Below are positions 51,563 to 60,210 of a stretch of 64,000 nucleotides of DNA, in pieces. Numbering within the stretch: the stretch's first letter is position 1; each line of letters begins with the position of its first letter. The notes below the pieces were generated by a model. The model saw only the letters and a program-made list of their open reading frames with translations. It was not told the origin of the DNA and made no database searches. The stretch covers positions 191,869 through 255,868 of the forward strand of contig CAYSAU010000002.1 of the NCBI GenBank assembly GCA_964429135.1, written 5' to 3'. The position numbers were made by a program, and so were the translations under genes. The stretch is from CAZSDU01 sp964429135 (GTDB lineage Bacteria > Bacteroidota > Bacteroidia > Bacteroidales > FEN-979).

Positions 51563-53458
51563 TCAATTTCCGGATTTGCCAAAATTATTTTCACCATCGA
51601 GTTTTTCAAATATGGAGTTTTTACTTAAAAACTCGGGGATTATCTTTTTCATTTTTTTTACTATCTCTTCATCCGAAGCCCCGGGAATCATGGCATTGAG
51701 TCCATTTATTTCATGTCTCACTTCTTCCAGGGGATAGGTTCTGACTTTGGCAATAAGAATCAGGGGATGGTGGGTTGGTAAGGTATTTTCTTCTTTATTG
51801 AGTAATTCCTCATATAATTTCTCTCCCGGTCTGAGTCCGATGTACTTGATTTGAATATCCTTTTCAGGGGTGAGTCCGGAAAGCTGAATCATTTTAGTGG
51901 CTAAGTCAAGGATTTTAACGGATTTGCCCATGTCAAAAATAAAAATCTCTCCTCCCTGCCCGATGGCTCCAGCTTCGAGAACCAGTTGACAAGCTTCCGG
52001 AATGGTCATGAAGAACCGGCTCATTTCTGGATGAGTCAGGGTGAGCGGACCTCCTTTTTCGATTTGACTCCTGAAAAGCGGGATAACAGAGCCATTGGAA
52101 CCCAGGACATTCCCGAAGCGAGTGGTAATAAACCGGGTGTTGCCTTTCTGGTTCAGCGACTGCGTATAGATCTCCGCCAGTCGCTTGGAAGCTCCCATCA
52201 CGCTGGTAGGGTTAACAGCTTTATCCGTGGAGATCATAATAAATTTTTTCACCCCATATTCAAGTGAGAGATCTGCCACGATCTGTGTTCCTCTGACATT
52301 GGTTAACAGTGATTCTGTGACATTGTTCTCCATCATCGGTACATGCTTATAGGCAGCAGCGTGATAAACCAGGTCGGGTGGGCAGGATTCAAATATTTTC
52401 CTCATCCTGTGTTCGTTGCAGATGTCGCATAAGATAAATTCCACCCCGGAACCTGGATGATTTTCCAGATAATCCAGTTCAAGCTGGTGCAGGGGAGTTT
52501 CGGCCTGGTCAATCATTAGGAGTTTCCCGGGAGAAAAACGTGAAACCTGCCTGACTATCTCACTGCCAATCGATCCCGATGCTCCCGTAATCATGATTAC
52601 CTTGCCATTCAGTTCCTTTGAAATGCTGTGCTCATCCAGTCTGATTTCATCCCTTTCCAGGAGATCCTCAATATTGATCTTTTTAATTTGAGTATAACTT
52701 AATTCTCCATTGATCCATTGGATCATGGGTGGGATGGTCAGTACTTTCGTCTGATATGCCAAGCAGGTATTCACCAGCTTTTGTTTTCTGACCGGATCAA
52801 AATGCTGAATGGCAAGGATTAACTGTGCAACAGAAACACCTGTGAGTAATTCATCGATGTGGTTGGGAGAAAGAATGTCGATACCCTCAAGTTTTTTACC
52901 GACTTTGTTTGCATCATCATCCAGAAAGGCGAGTACCTTATATTTTGTTATAGGGTCCCTGTCCAAAGCCCTTTTAACTGTTATCCCTGCTTCTCCTGCG
53001 CCGTATATGACCACTTTGACACTGGACCGTTCCGGGAACTGAAATTCCATATAGGCGAGTTTGACCATCAGTCGGAAAGTGATCATCCCGAAGGAGGTTG
53101 CCAGAAAATCGATCACAATAATTGAAAAGGGAATAAAGAAAGACCGGCTCAGGAAAAAATAACTGACCAGGTTAACAATGACAAAAAACACAGTTCCCGA
53201 CAGCACGGTTAAAAAAACCCGGATGGCATCGCCGGTACTGGTATAGCGGAGAATGCCGGCATAGGAACGCGTGAATATAAAACTCAGGGCACGGATACAG
53301 GTTATAAATACCAGTACCTGGGGTAATGTGGTGGCCCATTTATCTTCAAAGGAAAAGTCGAATCTGACCAGATAAGCCAGAACTACAGCAGTGATGGCAA
53401 TGCCAAGGTCAATTATAAAAATCAACCAGCGTGGAGTTTTCTGCCAGGTTATTAACAT
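51563..53458 (-). CDS. membrane-bound nucleoside-diphosphate-sugar dehydratase (CapD/FlaA1 type)
   Basis: A 631-residue protein. Four hydrophobic segments fill residues 1-130, followed by a first Rossmann-like region (VVIYGAGEAGI, about 149-159) and the catalytic SDR domain with TGASGSIGSE (291-300), the STDKAVNPTSVMGASKR active-site block and TRFGNVLGSNGSVIPLF. This is the layout of the PglF/WbpM group, which act as UDP-GlcNAc 4,6-dehydratases in the synthesis of surface sugars. No glycosyltransferase genes are adjacent, so the polymer served is unknown. The ATG at 53458 lies only five bases after its -7 element, suggesting a very short or absent leader. Confidence 0.93.
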   Translation of the reverse strand: MLITWQKTPRWLIFIIDLGIAITAVVLAYLVRFDFSFEDKWATTLPQVLVFITCIRALSFIFTRSYAGILRYTSTGDAIRVFLTVLSGTVFFVIVNLVSYFFLSRSFFIPFSIIVIDFLATSFGMITFRLMVKLAYMEFQFPERSSVKVVIYGAGEAGITVKRALDRDPITKYKVLAFLDDDANKVGKKLEGIDILSPNHIDELLTGVSVAQLILAIQHFDPVRKQKLVNTCLAYQTKVLTIPPMIQWINGELSYTQIKKINIEDLLERDEIRLDEHSISKELNGKVIMITGASGSIGSEIVRQVSRFSPGKLLMIDQAETPLHQLELDYLENHPGSGVEFILCDICNEHRMRKIFESCPPDLVYHAAAYKHVPMMENNVTESLLTNVRGTQIVADLSLEYGVKKFIMISTDKAVNPTSVMGASKRLAEIYTQSLNQKGNTRFITTRFGNVLGSNGSVIPLFRSQIEKGGPLTLTHPEMSRFFMTIPEACQLVLEAGAIGQGGEIFIFDMGKSVKILDLATKMIQLSGLTPEKDIQIKYIGLRPGEKLYEELLNKEENTLPTHHPLILIAKVRTYPLEEVRHEINGLNAMIPGASDEEIVKKMKKIIPEFLSKNSIFEKLDGENNFGKSGN

Positions 53459-53462
53459 GCAC

Positions 53463-53493
53463 CAAAATTAAGAATAAAATATTCCTAATTTTG
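53463..53493. promoter_or_regulatory. palindromic divergent promoter of the dehydratase gene and gcvT
   Basis: CAAAATTA, one base, GAATA, a three-base centre, TATTC, one base, and TAATTTTG form a near-perfect inverted repeat (13 of 14 base pairs). Each outer arm is itself a TAnnTTTG -7 element, one per strand, so the two divergent genes share one symmetrical promoter. Confidence 0.6.
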
Positions 53494-53522
53494 CTACGTT
53501 TAGAAATTGTAACATTGATCTT

Positions 53523-54614
53523 ATGAAAAACACAGCTTTTACGAAATTTCACGAGGTGATGGGAGCAAAAATGGTCCCGTTTGCCGGTTATTACATGCCT
53601 TTGCAATATGAAGGAGTCAATGCTGAACATGAAACGGTCAGACACGGAGTCGGTGTTTTCGATGTTTCACATATGGGTGAATTCTGGGTTAAAGGTCCCA
53701 AAGCCTTCGACTTTGTTCAATGGGTTACCTCCAATGACTCCTCTGTACTGGTGGACGGGAAAGTTCAATATTCCTGTTTCCCGAATGGTAAAGGCGGGAT
53801 CGTGGATGATCTCCTCGTTTATAAGGTTAATGATGAGACCTATCTGCTGGTGGTCAATGCAGCCAATATTGATAAGGATTGGGACTGGTGCAACCGCCAG
53901 AATAAAATGGGAGCCATCCTCTATAATGCTTCTGATGAAATCGCACAGCTTGCCATTCAGGGACCAATGGCGCTCAGGGCCATGCAGAAATTGACTGATA
54001 CGCCGGTTATGGATATGGAATATTATACTTTTAAGAAACTCACTTTTGCTGGAGTCAAAGACATTATTTTTGCTACCACCGGATATACCGGTTCAGGTGG
54101 TTGTGAAATTTATATGTCGAACGCAGACGCTCCGAAAATATGGGAAGCCGTTTTCGAAGCTGGTAAAGAGTTTGGGATTAAACCCATCGGACTGGCCGCG
54201 CGGGATACCCTTCGCCTCGAAATGGGATATTGTCTCTATGGAAACGATATCAATGATACTACCTCTCCCATAGAAGCCGGTCTTGGCTGGATTACCAAAT
54301 TTACCGAAAAAAAAGATTTTATTGATAAAGCTTTTCTTCTCAGACAAAAACAGCAAGGAACAAGTCGGAAACTGGTAGGTTTTGTTATGGTGGATAAAGG
54401 AATCCCCAGGCATGAATATGAAATTACGGATGCCAACGGAAATAAAATCGGAGAAGTGACTTCAGGCACCATGGGGCCTTCCGTAAAAATTCCCGTTGGA
54501 ATGGGTTACGTTCCCGCTGCATTATCTAAAGAAGGCAGCGAAATTTATATTAAAATAAGAGAGAAAATCTTAAAGGCTAAAGTGGTGAAATTCCCCTTCT
54601 ATAAATCGAAATAA
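53523..54614 (+). CDS. gcvT: glycine cleavage system T protein (aminomethyltransferase)
   Basis: Transfers the methylene group from the H-protein aminomethyl arm to tetrahydrofolate. The protein has 363 residues, with KFHEVMGAKMVPFAGYYMPLQYEG at the start, the GVFDVSHMGEF folate-binding block near residue 42, GYTGSGGCEIYM near residue 187, and the C-terminal VTSGTMGPSVKIPVGMGYV. No gcvP or gcvH is adjacent. It is followed by the cluster of four envelope genes with a 26-base gap, so read-through is possible. Confidence 0.96.
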   Translation: MKNTAFTKFHEVMGAKMVPFAGYYMPLQYEGVNAEHETVRHGVGVFDVSHMGEFWVKGPKAFDFVQWVTSNDSSVLVDGKVQYSCFPNGKGGIVDDLLVYKVNDETYLLVVNAANIDKDWDWCNRQNKMGAILYNASDEIAQLAIQGPMALRAMQKLTDTPVMDMEYYTFKKLTFAGVKDIIFATTGYTGSGGCEIYMSNADAPKIWEAVFEAGKEFGIKPIGLAARDTLRLEMGYCLYGNDINDTTSPIEAGLGWITKFTEKKDFIDKAFLLRQKQQGTSRKLVGFVMVDKGIPRHEYEITDANGNKIGEVTSGTMGPSVKIPVGMGYVPAALSKEGSEIYIKIREKILKAKVVKFPFYKSK

Positions 54615-54640
54615 TCGTTAGCATATTAAAAAAAAGAACC

Positions 54641-55450
54641 ATGTCAGAAATCATAAAAAAAACCAGGGAAATGAACTGGAGCCATTTGATGGTGATCCTC
54701 ATGATCGTCATGATCGCTGCCGGTACCGAAAGCTGTAAAACAACAGGAAAGTTATCGAGGAAGGAGAGAAAAGCGCAAATTGAGGCGGCCAAACAACAAC
54801 TTCAGACCATCATCAATGGCACCACGACGCTTTCTTTCCCGGAACAGGAAAAATTAGTAAATAGCATAAGAGCCAAGAACCTGAAAGATCCCGAGTTGGA
54901 TAAAATGATCGCTCAGGCCAGTGAGATCGTCAAGGAGGGCTTAATGGAAATGAAAAAAAATGAAGCCAAGAAAATTGACCGGATGAGAGCCGCGCTCCTG
55001 GATATGCTCCTCAACAAGGACAACCTGACAGCAGATCAGCTTCAGGATGCCCTCGATGCCCTTAAAGCCGAAGGAATCAGTCCCGAACTTGCTGACCTGG
55101 TAGCCAGGGTGGAGAAAAAAATCAAGGATATGAGGAGCTCATCTACTAACCTCCCTCTTAAAACACAATTATGGAATGGTTTCCAGGCCATTGCTGATGC
55201 GGCAAAAGCCGGAAACCTGAACCAGGCTGATAATACCATTAAAAATACCCTGCAGTATTTTACTTCCCCTGACGCGACGGTGCTGATCATCATCAGTAAG
55301 GAAGATGGTATCGTGGATTATGACAAACCAACCACCATAGGCCGATACCTCCAGTTTATCAAAGACCAGAAATCAAACAGGAATGCCATTGAAAGTTTTC
55401 TGCTTGACGGAAGTGGTAAAATCAAAGAACTTGACCTGATTAAAAAATAA
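54641..55450 (+). CDS. predicted lipoprotein of unknown function, first gene of the envelope cluster
   Basis: A 269-residue protein. A hydrophobic segment (residues about 13-28) is followed by a cysteine in GTESCKTTGK, which could be a lipidation site, although the residues before it (T-E-S) are a poor lipobox. Residues 35-165 are charged and helical, resembling a coiled coil. A distinct C-terminal domain (about 200-269) has VLIIISKEDGIVDYDKPTTIGRYL and an IKELDLIKK ending. I recognise no family with certainty. It is separated by only five bases from the next gene. Confidence 0.65.
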   Translation: MSEIIKKTREMNWSHLMVILMIVMIAAGTESCKTTGKLSRKERKAQIEAAKQQLQTIINGTTTLSFPEQEKLVNSIRAKNLKDPELDKMIAQASEIVKEGLMEMKKNEAKKIDRMRAALLDMLLNKDNLTADQLQDALDALKAEGISPELADLVARVEKKIKDMRSSSTNLPLKTQLWNGFQAIADAAKAGNLNQADNTIKNTLQYFTSPDATVLIIISKEDGIVDYDKPTTIGRYLQFIKDQKSNRNAIESFLLDGSGKIKELDLIKK

Positions 55451-55455
55451 CAAAC

Positions 55456-56034
55456 ATGAAAAAAATATTGTCAATTATCATTTTATTTACCCTTTTAGGA
55501 ACTTTTAACGGGGTAAAAGCACAGGATAACCTCTCTCCGCAACGTAAACAGGCCATCGACAGTCTTGCTTTGGAGAAAGTTCGCGACCTGAGTAAATATA
55601 TCAGCATTATTGGGGATAAAAAAACGGCCTGGTCTGAGGCTCAGCGCGTCATAGAAAGGGCATCGGAACTGTTTATGGAAAACAGTGAAATCGGAGTTTC
55701 TTCCCTTCATCGTCAGAATGTAAATTATTATAAGGTCAGGGAATATTTCGATCGACTGATGCAGCTGAACTACGACAGGGTCACCATAGACTGGTATAAA
55801 ATTCAGTATGTGAGTGACCTGGAACGTCAGCCGGATGGAACCTATGTTGGCGTGATCACCATCTATCAGCGTTTCCAGGCATTCGATAAAGAAAAAGGAC
55901 TGGTGTATGAAGATACCACCAAGAAAGATATCACCATCTATGTGAAACGTAAGGAAACTCAGATCGGAGGACGTCTGATTGGTTTCTGGGATGTGATGCT
56001 GGGAGATATCCGTGTGAAGGAAACCTCCAAATAA
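55456..56034 (+). CDS. unknown exported protein, second gene of the envelope cluster
   Basis: A 192-residue protein with signal peptide (1-22, ending VKAQD). The region from about residue 60 contains YYKVREYFDRLMQLNYDRV, then the WYKIQYVSDLERQPDGTYVGV core and a terminal FWDVMLGDIRVKE. This block appears to be the same kind of domain as residues 105-205 of the leucine-rich-repeat protein two genes downstream: both have a short YLxxL helix, a strand pair and a DGTY/GQTY turn. The function is unknown; the shared domain suggests that the two proteins belong to one process. Confidence 0.68.
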   Translation: MKKILSIIILFTLLGTFNGVKAQDNLSPQRKQAIDSLALEKVRDLSKYISIIGDKKTAWSEAQRVIERASELFMENSEIGVSSLHRQNVNYYKVREYFDRLMQLNYDRVTIDWYKIQYVSDLERQPDGTYVGVITIYQRFQAFDKEKGLVYEDTTKKDITIYVKRKETQIGGRLIGFWDVMLGDIRVKETSK

Positions 56035-56053
56035 CCACCATAAGGATTGAGGA

Positions 56054-56902
56054 ATGAGGAATAATGTTCGAATTATAATCCTATTCATGCTTATCCTGAT
56101 TCCTCTGTTTGGTTTTAGCCAGGGTTCGTTGGGCTCATTTAATGGAGATGAAACGGTATTCTATGCCCAGACCAAACAGATGAACCAATTCTTCCGCCGC
56201 TTTAACGCGGAAGAAGATGTCAAAGGAAAAGCATACTATCCCGGAGATCAGGCTTACCGTGATGCAAAAGCAAGAAAGAAATACCTGAATATCCTTTTCG
56301 ATAATACCAGTCCCCTGATTTCCGAAGACATGAAGTTCGTTTTTATCGAAGAGGTGCTGAATAAGAAAAAACCCTTCTTTCTTGATTTTCACGGAAAAGA
56401 ATGGTATGCGGAAGTCGATGCTTCCTTTACCTATAAAAAAGAAAAGGTTAACCTTCTTCTTTATCTCGAACTGGAAAAGCAAAACGGGGGGTATAAATGG
56501 GTGCTTTCCAATGTTTACCTCGGAAAGTTCGAATCCTGGTTTACTCATGTCAATGATACTACCAACCTGAAATATTTTATTCATCCCATGAGCCATGAAT
56601 TGGATTTTATGAACCTTCATAAAATCTTCCGTGAACCGGAAAAGGTGGATTATTATCTGGAACAGAATTATTCTCCGGATATGCTGGCGTTGTTTGTGAT
56701 GGAGATGAAAAATGAAAACCTGAGATTTATTTCTATCAACAATGTTAAATTTCACTTTTTTCAGGTGCCCAATTGGTATTTTGAAGTATCCTATTTCAAT
56801 CGCAATGATGTAAATTCAGGCTGGCTGATTTCCAATATGCTGAGGGTTACATCCAAGGAGAAGCAGGAACTGATGCGTCATTACACCCATCAAGTTAAAT
56901 AA
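56054..56902 (+). CDS. unknown exported protein, third gene of the envelope cluster
   Basis: A 282-residue protein with a signal peptide (residues 1 to about 23). After it come GDETVFYAQTKQMNQFFRRFNAEED, a segment shared by Bacteroidota hypothetical proteins, and a central domain including FHGKEWYAEVDASFTYKKEK and GGYKWVLSNVYLGKFESWF. It ends with WYFEVSYFNRNDVNSGWLIS. No enzyme signature can be seen. The gene lies 20 bases after the second cluster gene and 8 bases before the leucine-rich-repeat gene. Confidence 0.68.
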   Translation: MRNNVRIIILFMLILIPLFGFSQGSLGSFNGDETVFYAQTKQMNQFFRRFNAEEDVKGKAYYPGDQAYRDAKARKKYLNILFDNTSPLISEDMKFVFIEEVLNKKKPFFLDFHGKEWYAEVDASFTYKKEKVNLLLYLELEKQNGGYKWVLSNVYLGKFESWFTHVNDTTNLKYFIHPMSHELDFMNLHKIFREPEKVDYYLEQNYSPDMLALFVMEMKNENLRFISINNVKFHFFQVPNWYFEVSYFNRNDVNSGWLISNMLRVTSKEKQELMRHYTHQVK

Positions 56903-56909
56903 GTCAAGA

Positions 56910-59444
56910 ATGAGAAAAACTTTATTTCTTATCCTCATTACCATGTTTATAATGCCCGGTTATGGATGGGCTCAGAAAAAAACTGTTCAGAAAAAACCGG
57001 CTACCCAGAAAAACGTAACGACAAAAAAACCGGCTACAACCCAAACCGTCAAAGCAAAAGCGGGATCAATTCCGGCCGATAAATTAGATGCTTATAAAGG
57101 AATGGTCACTCCTATGATCCGTTTTTTTACCAGTACCCTTAATTTTCTCGGCGATAAACAAAACTTGGTCAAGGAAAAGCAAACCATCATCACGGAAAGC
57201 TATCTGAAATTTACCTGGGATGCTGAGGTGCAGGTGGAAGATGATCTCGACGATAACCGCATTGTCCCCATTTATAAAGATATGCCTGCTTATCTCAGCG
57301 ATGTGGATTTCTTTTTTAAACGTGCAAAATTTAAATATGAAGTTCAGGATGTTAGTGTACAGACTACGCCCACAGGACAGACTTATTTCAGGGTCACGGC
57401 TAACCGGAACCTGTCGGGGATGACTATCAACGGCGATTCGGTGAATTCCAACAAGGTCAGGTATATCGAAATCAATTACGAAGAAAGCAAACAACAACTG
57501 ATGATCGTCAGTATTTATACTACCAAGCTGAACGAAAAGGACGATTTGCGTCGTTGGTGGAACGAGCTTTCTTCTTCTTGGAAAACCATTTTGGGAAAAG
57601 ATATGTTTGTTGGGAATGATGTGCCCATGTCGGCCGTAGATACATACAATGATACTGTAGCATTGATGGACGGGGTGAAAACAATGATTGATGGGAATCA
57701 ATTCTACCTTAACCTGAATCAGATCCTTGGCATGACCAGCCTCGACTTATCGGGAAACCTCACCATCGCTGATCTCGGACCCCTTGGCAAATTATCTGCA
57801 TTGCAACAGGTCAATCTTTCCGGAACCCCGGTCAGCGACCTGATGCCGCTACATAATACAAACAATCTGGAAGTACTCGATATTTCAGGAACCTCAGTGT
57901 ATTCCCTTGAACCGCTTCGCTATTGTACCCATCTGAAAAAACTGAGGATGAAAAACACCCAGATTCAGGATATTACCCTGCTCTCTTCATTTACCGGTAT
58001 GGAAGCACTTGATCTTAGCCAGACCCCCGTTACATCACTGGAACCCCTCAGCACTTTGACAGGTTTAAAAGAATTAAGGTTCAGCAATACAAAGATCAGC
58101 GACCTCGGACCTATCTCTGCACTGATCAACCTGAATCTGTTAAAATTCTCCAATACTCCTGTGATCCGGCTCGATGCGCTCGCTGGCCTTTCAAACCTCC
58201 AGGTATTAATATGCGACTCCACTAAAGTAAGCAACCTGGATCCCCTTGACAAACTTAGCAGTTTACAGAGGGTTTATTGCAACAGTACCAAAATAACCCA
58301 GGGTGCAGCCCTGAATTTCATGAAAAAACATCCTTCCACATCGCTGATCTATGCCAGCGTTGAATTAAACAAGTGGTGGGCAGGTATGTCGAAAGACTGG
58401 CAAAAATTGTTTAACCTCTACGTCAAATTGGATAACGTTCCTACGACCGAGCAGTTGCATCAGCTTATTTTGCTCGACAGTATTAACATCAGCGGACGGA
58501 TGAATATCACCTCCCTTGCACCGCTTGGACAACTCATTATGCTGAGGTCTCTCCATTGTCAGAGTACCGGGATCATCGATTTTGAACCCCTCAGGAATCT
58601 CACTGAAATCCAAACCCTGAATGCAGCAAATACATCTGTGGCAAATCTTGCACCGCTTTCCGGATTATTAGCGCTTGAGAACCTCAACCTTGATAATACC
58701 CAGGTAACTGATCTGTCTCCATTGTATGCTTTGAAAAATCTAAAATACGTTTATGCCGATAATTCAAAGGTGAGTCTGGCTGAAGGCAATCAATTTCTCG
58801 ATAAAAACCCAGGCAGCTTGCTCGTTTTTCAGACCTACGAAAATAATAATTGGTGGAATTCCTTGACTTCCTCATGGCAGGAAGCCCTGTTGCAACAATT
58901 GAATCTGAAAGGGAAGCCTGATAAAATCCAACTTCAGCGAATTGCCGGACTTGAAAAACTGATCATCAATGAAAATCCCATGATCAACGATATTGGTCCG
59001 GTACAGTTCTTATCCAGGTTGAAAGAGTTGCAGTTTTCAGGAACTGTTGTCAATTCACTTGCTCCCATCTCCGGGATGAAAAAACTTCAGATGTTGAGGT
59101 TTCAAAAAAATCCGGTCGTTGACCTGGGCCCTGTAGCAGGATTGTCGCAATTAAAAGAACTGGATCTTTCTAATACTCAGGTTGAAAACCTGGAACCTAT
59201 ACAGTTTATGACTCAATTGGAAGTACTTAAATTTAGCGGGACTCCGATTAAAAATCTGAAGTACATCCAAAAGTTGGTTTATTTAAAAGTGCTTGAATTT
59301 TATAATACAAGGGTTAGCAGCCTGGATGGTTTGGAAAATATGAGATCCTTGCAATCACTGAAAATATTTAACACCAGGGTGTCAGCGAAAAAGGTTGAAA
59401 AATTTAAATTATCAAATTCCGGTTGTGAAGTTGTTTTTTATTGA
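56910..59444 (+). CDS. leucine-rich-repeat protein with three WW-type repeat modules
   Basis: An 844-residue exported protein. The signal peptide (1-21) is followed by a Lys/Thr/Pro-rich linker (22-52) and an N-terminal domain (about 55-212) with AEVQVEDDLDDNR, AYLSDVDFFFKRAKF and a KVRYIEINYE strand. The rest is leucine-rich repeats of the LxxLxxLxLSxTxVxDLxPL kind. Three blocks each begin with a tryptophan motif: WWNELSSSWK (216-225), WWAGMSKDWQ (489-498) and WWNSLTSSWQ (648-657). Each block ends in a cap such as FMKKHPSTSLIYASVE, FLDKNPGSLLVFQTYE or FKLSNSGCEVVFY. There is no T9SS domain or anchor, so it is probably periplasmic; it could be a binding scaffold. The comB start lies five bases after its stop. 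Confidence 0.8.
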   Translation: MRKTLFLILITMFIMPGYGWAQKKTVQKKPATQKNVTTKKPATTQTVKAKAGSIPADKLDAYKGMVTPMIRFFTSTLNFLGDKQNLVKEKQTIITESYLKFTWDAEVQVEDDLDDNRIVPIYKDMPAYLSDVDFFFKRAKFKYEVQDVSVQTTPTGQTYFRVTANRNLSGMTINGDSVNSNKVRYIEINYEESKQQLMIVSIYTTKLNEKDDLRRWWNELSSSWKTILGKDMFVGNDVPMSAVDTYNDTVALMDGVKTMIDGNQFYLNLNQILGMTSLDLSGNLTIADLGPLGKLSALQQVNLSGTPVSDLMPLHNTNNLEVLDISGTSVYSLEPLRYCTHLKKLRMKNTQIQDITLLSSFTGMEALDLSQTPVTSLEPLSTLTGLKELRFSNTKISDLGPISALINLNLLKFSNTPVIRLDALAGLSNLQVLICDSTKVSNLDPLDKLSSLQRVYCNSTKITQGAALNFMKKHPSTSLIYASVELNKWWAGMSKDWQKLFNLYVKLDNVPTTEQLHQLILLDSINISGRMNITSLAPLGQLIMLRSLHCQSTGIIDFEPLRNLTEIQTLNAANTSVANLAPLSGLLALENLNLDNTQVTDLSPLYALKNLKYVYADNSKVSLAEGNQFLDKNPGSLLVFQTYENNNWWNSLTSSWQEALLQQLNLKGKPDKIQLQRIAGLEKLIINENPMINDIGPVQFLSRLKELQFSGTVVNSLAPISGMKKLQMLRFQKNPVVDLGPVAGLSQLKELDLSNTQVENLEPIQFMTQLEVLKFSGTPIKNLKYIQKLVYLKVLEFYNTRVSSLDGLENMRSLQSLKIFNTRVSAKKVEKFKLSNSGCEVVFY

Positions 59445-59449
59445 GATCC

Positions 59450-60199
59450 ATGCATAATTTAAACCCTTGTTCGAATCATATTGAAGTCTGTTTTTCGCCT
59501 AAATTATTCACCGAAATACTTACAAAGGAAAATTATATCGTCGTCCTGACTGATATTTTAAGGGCTTCAACTTCGATTTGTGCTGCTTTTGAGAACGGGG
59601 TAAAAAATATTATCCCCGTGTCCTCCGTAGAAGAAGCCAAGATACTTAAATCCCAGGGTTATCTCGTGGCCTCCGAACAGGATGGTAAAAAACTTGATTT
59701 TGCAGACTTTGGAAATTCAGCGTTTAACTTTTCACAAGAAAATGTAGGGGGTAAAACCCTGGTGTATTGCACAACAAACGGAACCAGAGCACTTGAAGTG
59801 GCCCGGGAAGCTGGGCGTATCGCCATCGGGGCCTTTATCAATATTACCGCCCTCACTTCCTGGCTTGGATACCAGTCGAAAAATGTCGTTATCCTTTGCT
59901 CAGGGTGGAAAAATAAATTCTGCCTGGAAGATGCACTTTTTGCCGGTGCCTTAACAGAAAAACTTCTTGAAAGTCCCGAATTCATGACCCATTGTGATTC
60001 GGCTCGTGCAGCGCTAGACCTTTGGCATGTGGCTAAGAACAACCTGACGGATTATATTGGAAAAGCGGCTCATCCCCAACGTCTCGAAAGACTGGGACTG
60101 GATGATGTCATTCCATACTCTTTTCGCTGTGATTTGACTCAAGCCGTTCCCGTTTTTGAAGGCAGGGAAATAATCAATGTAAATATATCAAGGAAATAA
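59450..60199 (+). CDS. comB: 2-phosphosulfolactate phosphatase family protein
   Basis: About 249 residues from the ATG at 59450; an in-frame TTG at 59441 overlaps the preceding stop. The HIEVCFSPKLF start, VVLTDILRASTSICAAFENGV (residues about 32-52), YCTTNGTRALEVA, the VVILCSGWKNKFCLEDALFAG block and the FRCDLTQAVPVFEG segment fit the ComB family. These Mg-dependent phosphatases remove phosphate from 2-phosphosulfolactate, originally described in coenzyme M synthesis. In bacteria without methanogenesis the substrate may be another acidic phosphate. No comA is adjacent. Seven bases after the LRR stop suggest it shares that transcript. Confidence 0.9.
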   Translation: MHNLNPCSNHIEVCFSPKLFTEILTKENYIVVLTDILRASTSICAAFENGVKNIIPVSSVEEAKILKSQGYLVASEQDGKKLDFADFGNSAFNFSQENVGGKTLVYCTTNGTRALEVAREAGRIAIGAFINITALTSWLGYQSKNVVILCSGWKNKFCLEDALFAGALTEKLLESPEFMTHCDSARAALDLWHVAKNNLTDYIGKAAHPQRLERLGLDDVIPYSFRCDLTQAVPVFEGREIINVNISRK

Positions 60200-60210
60200 A
60201 ACCTTAACCT

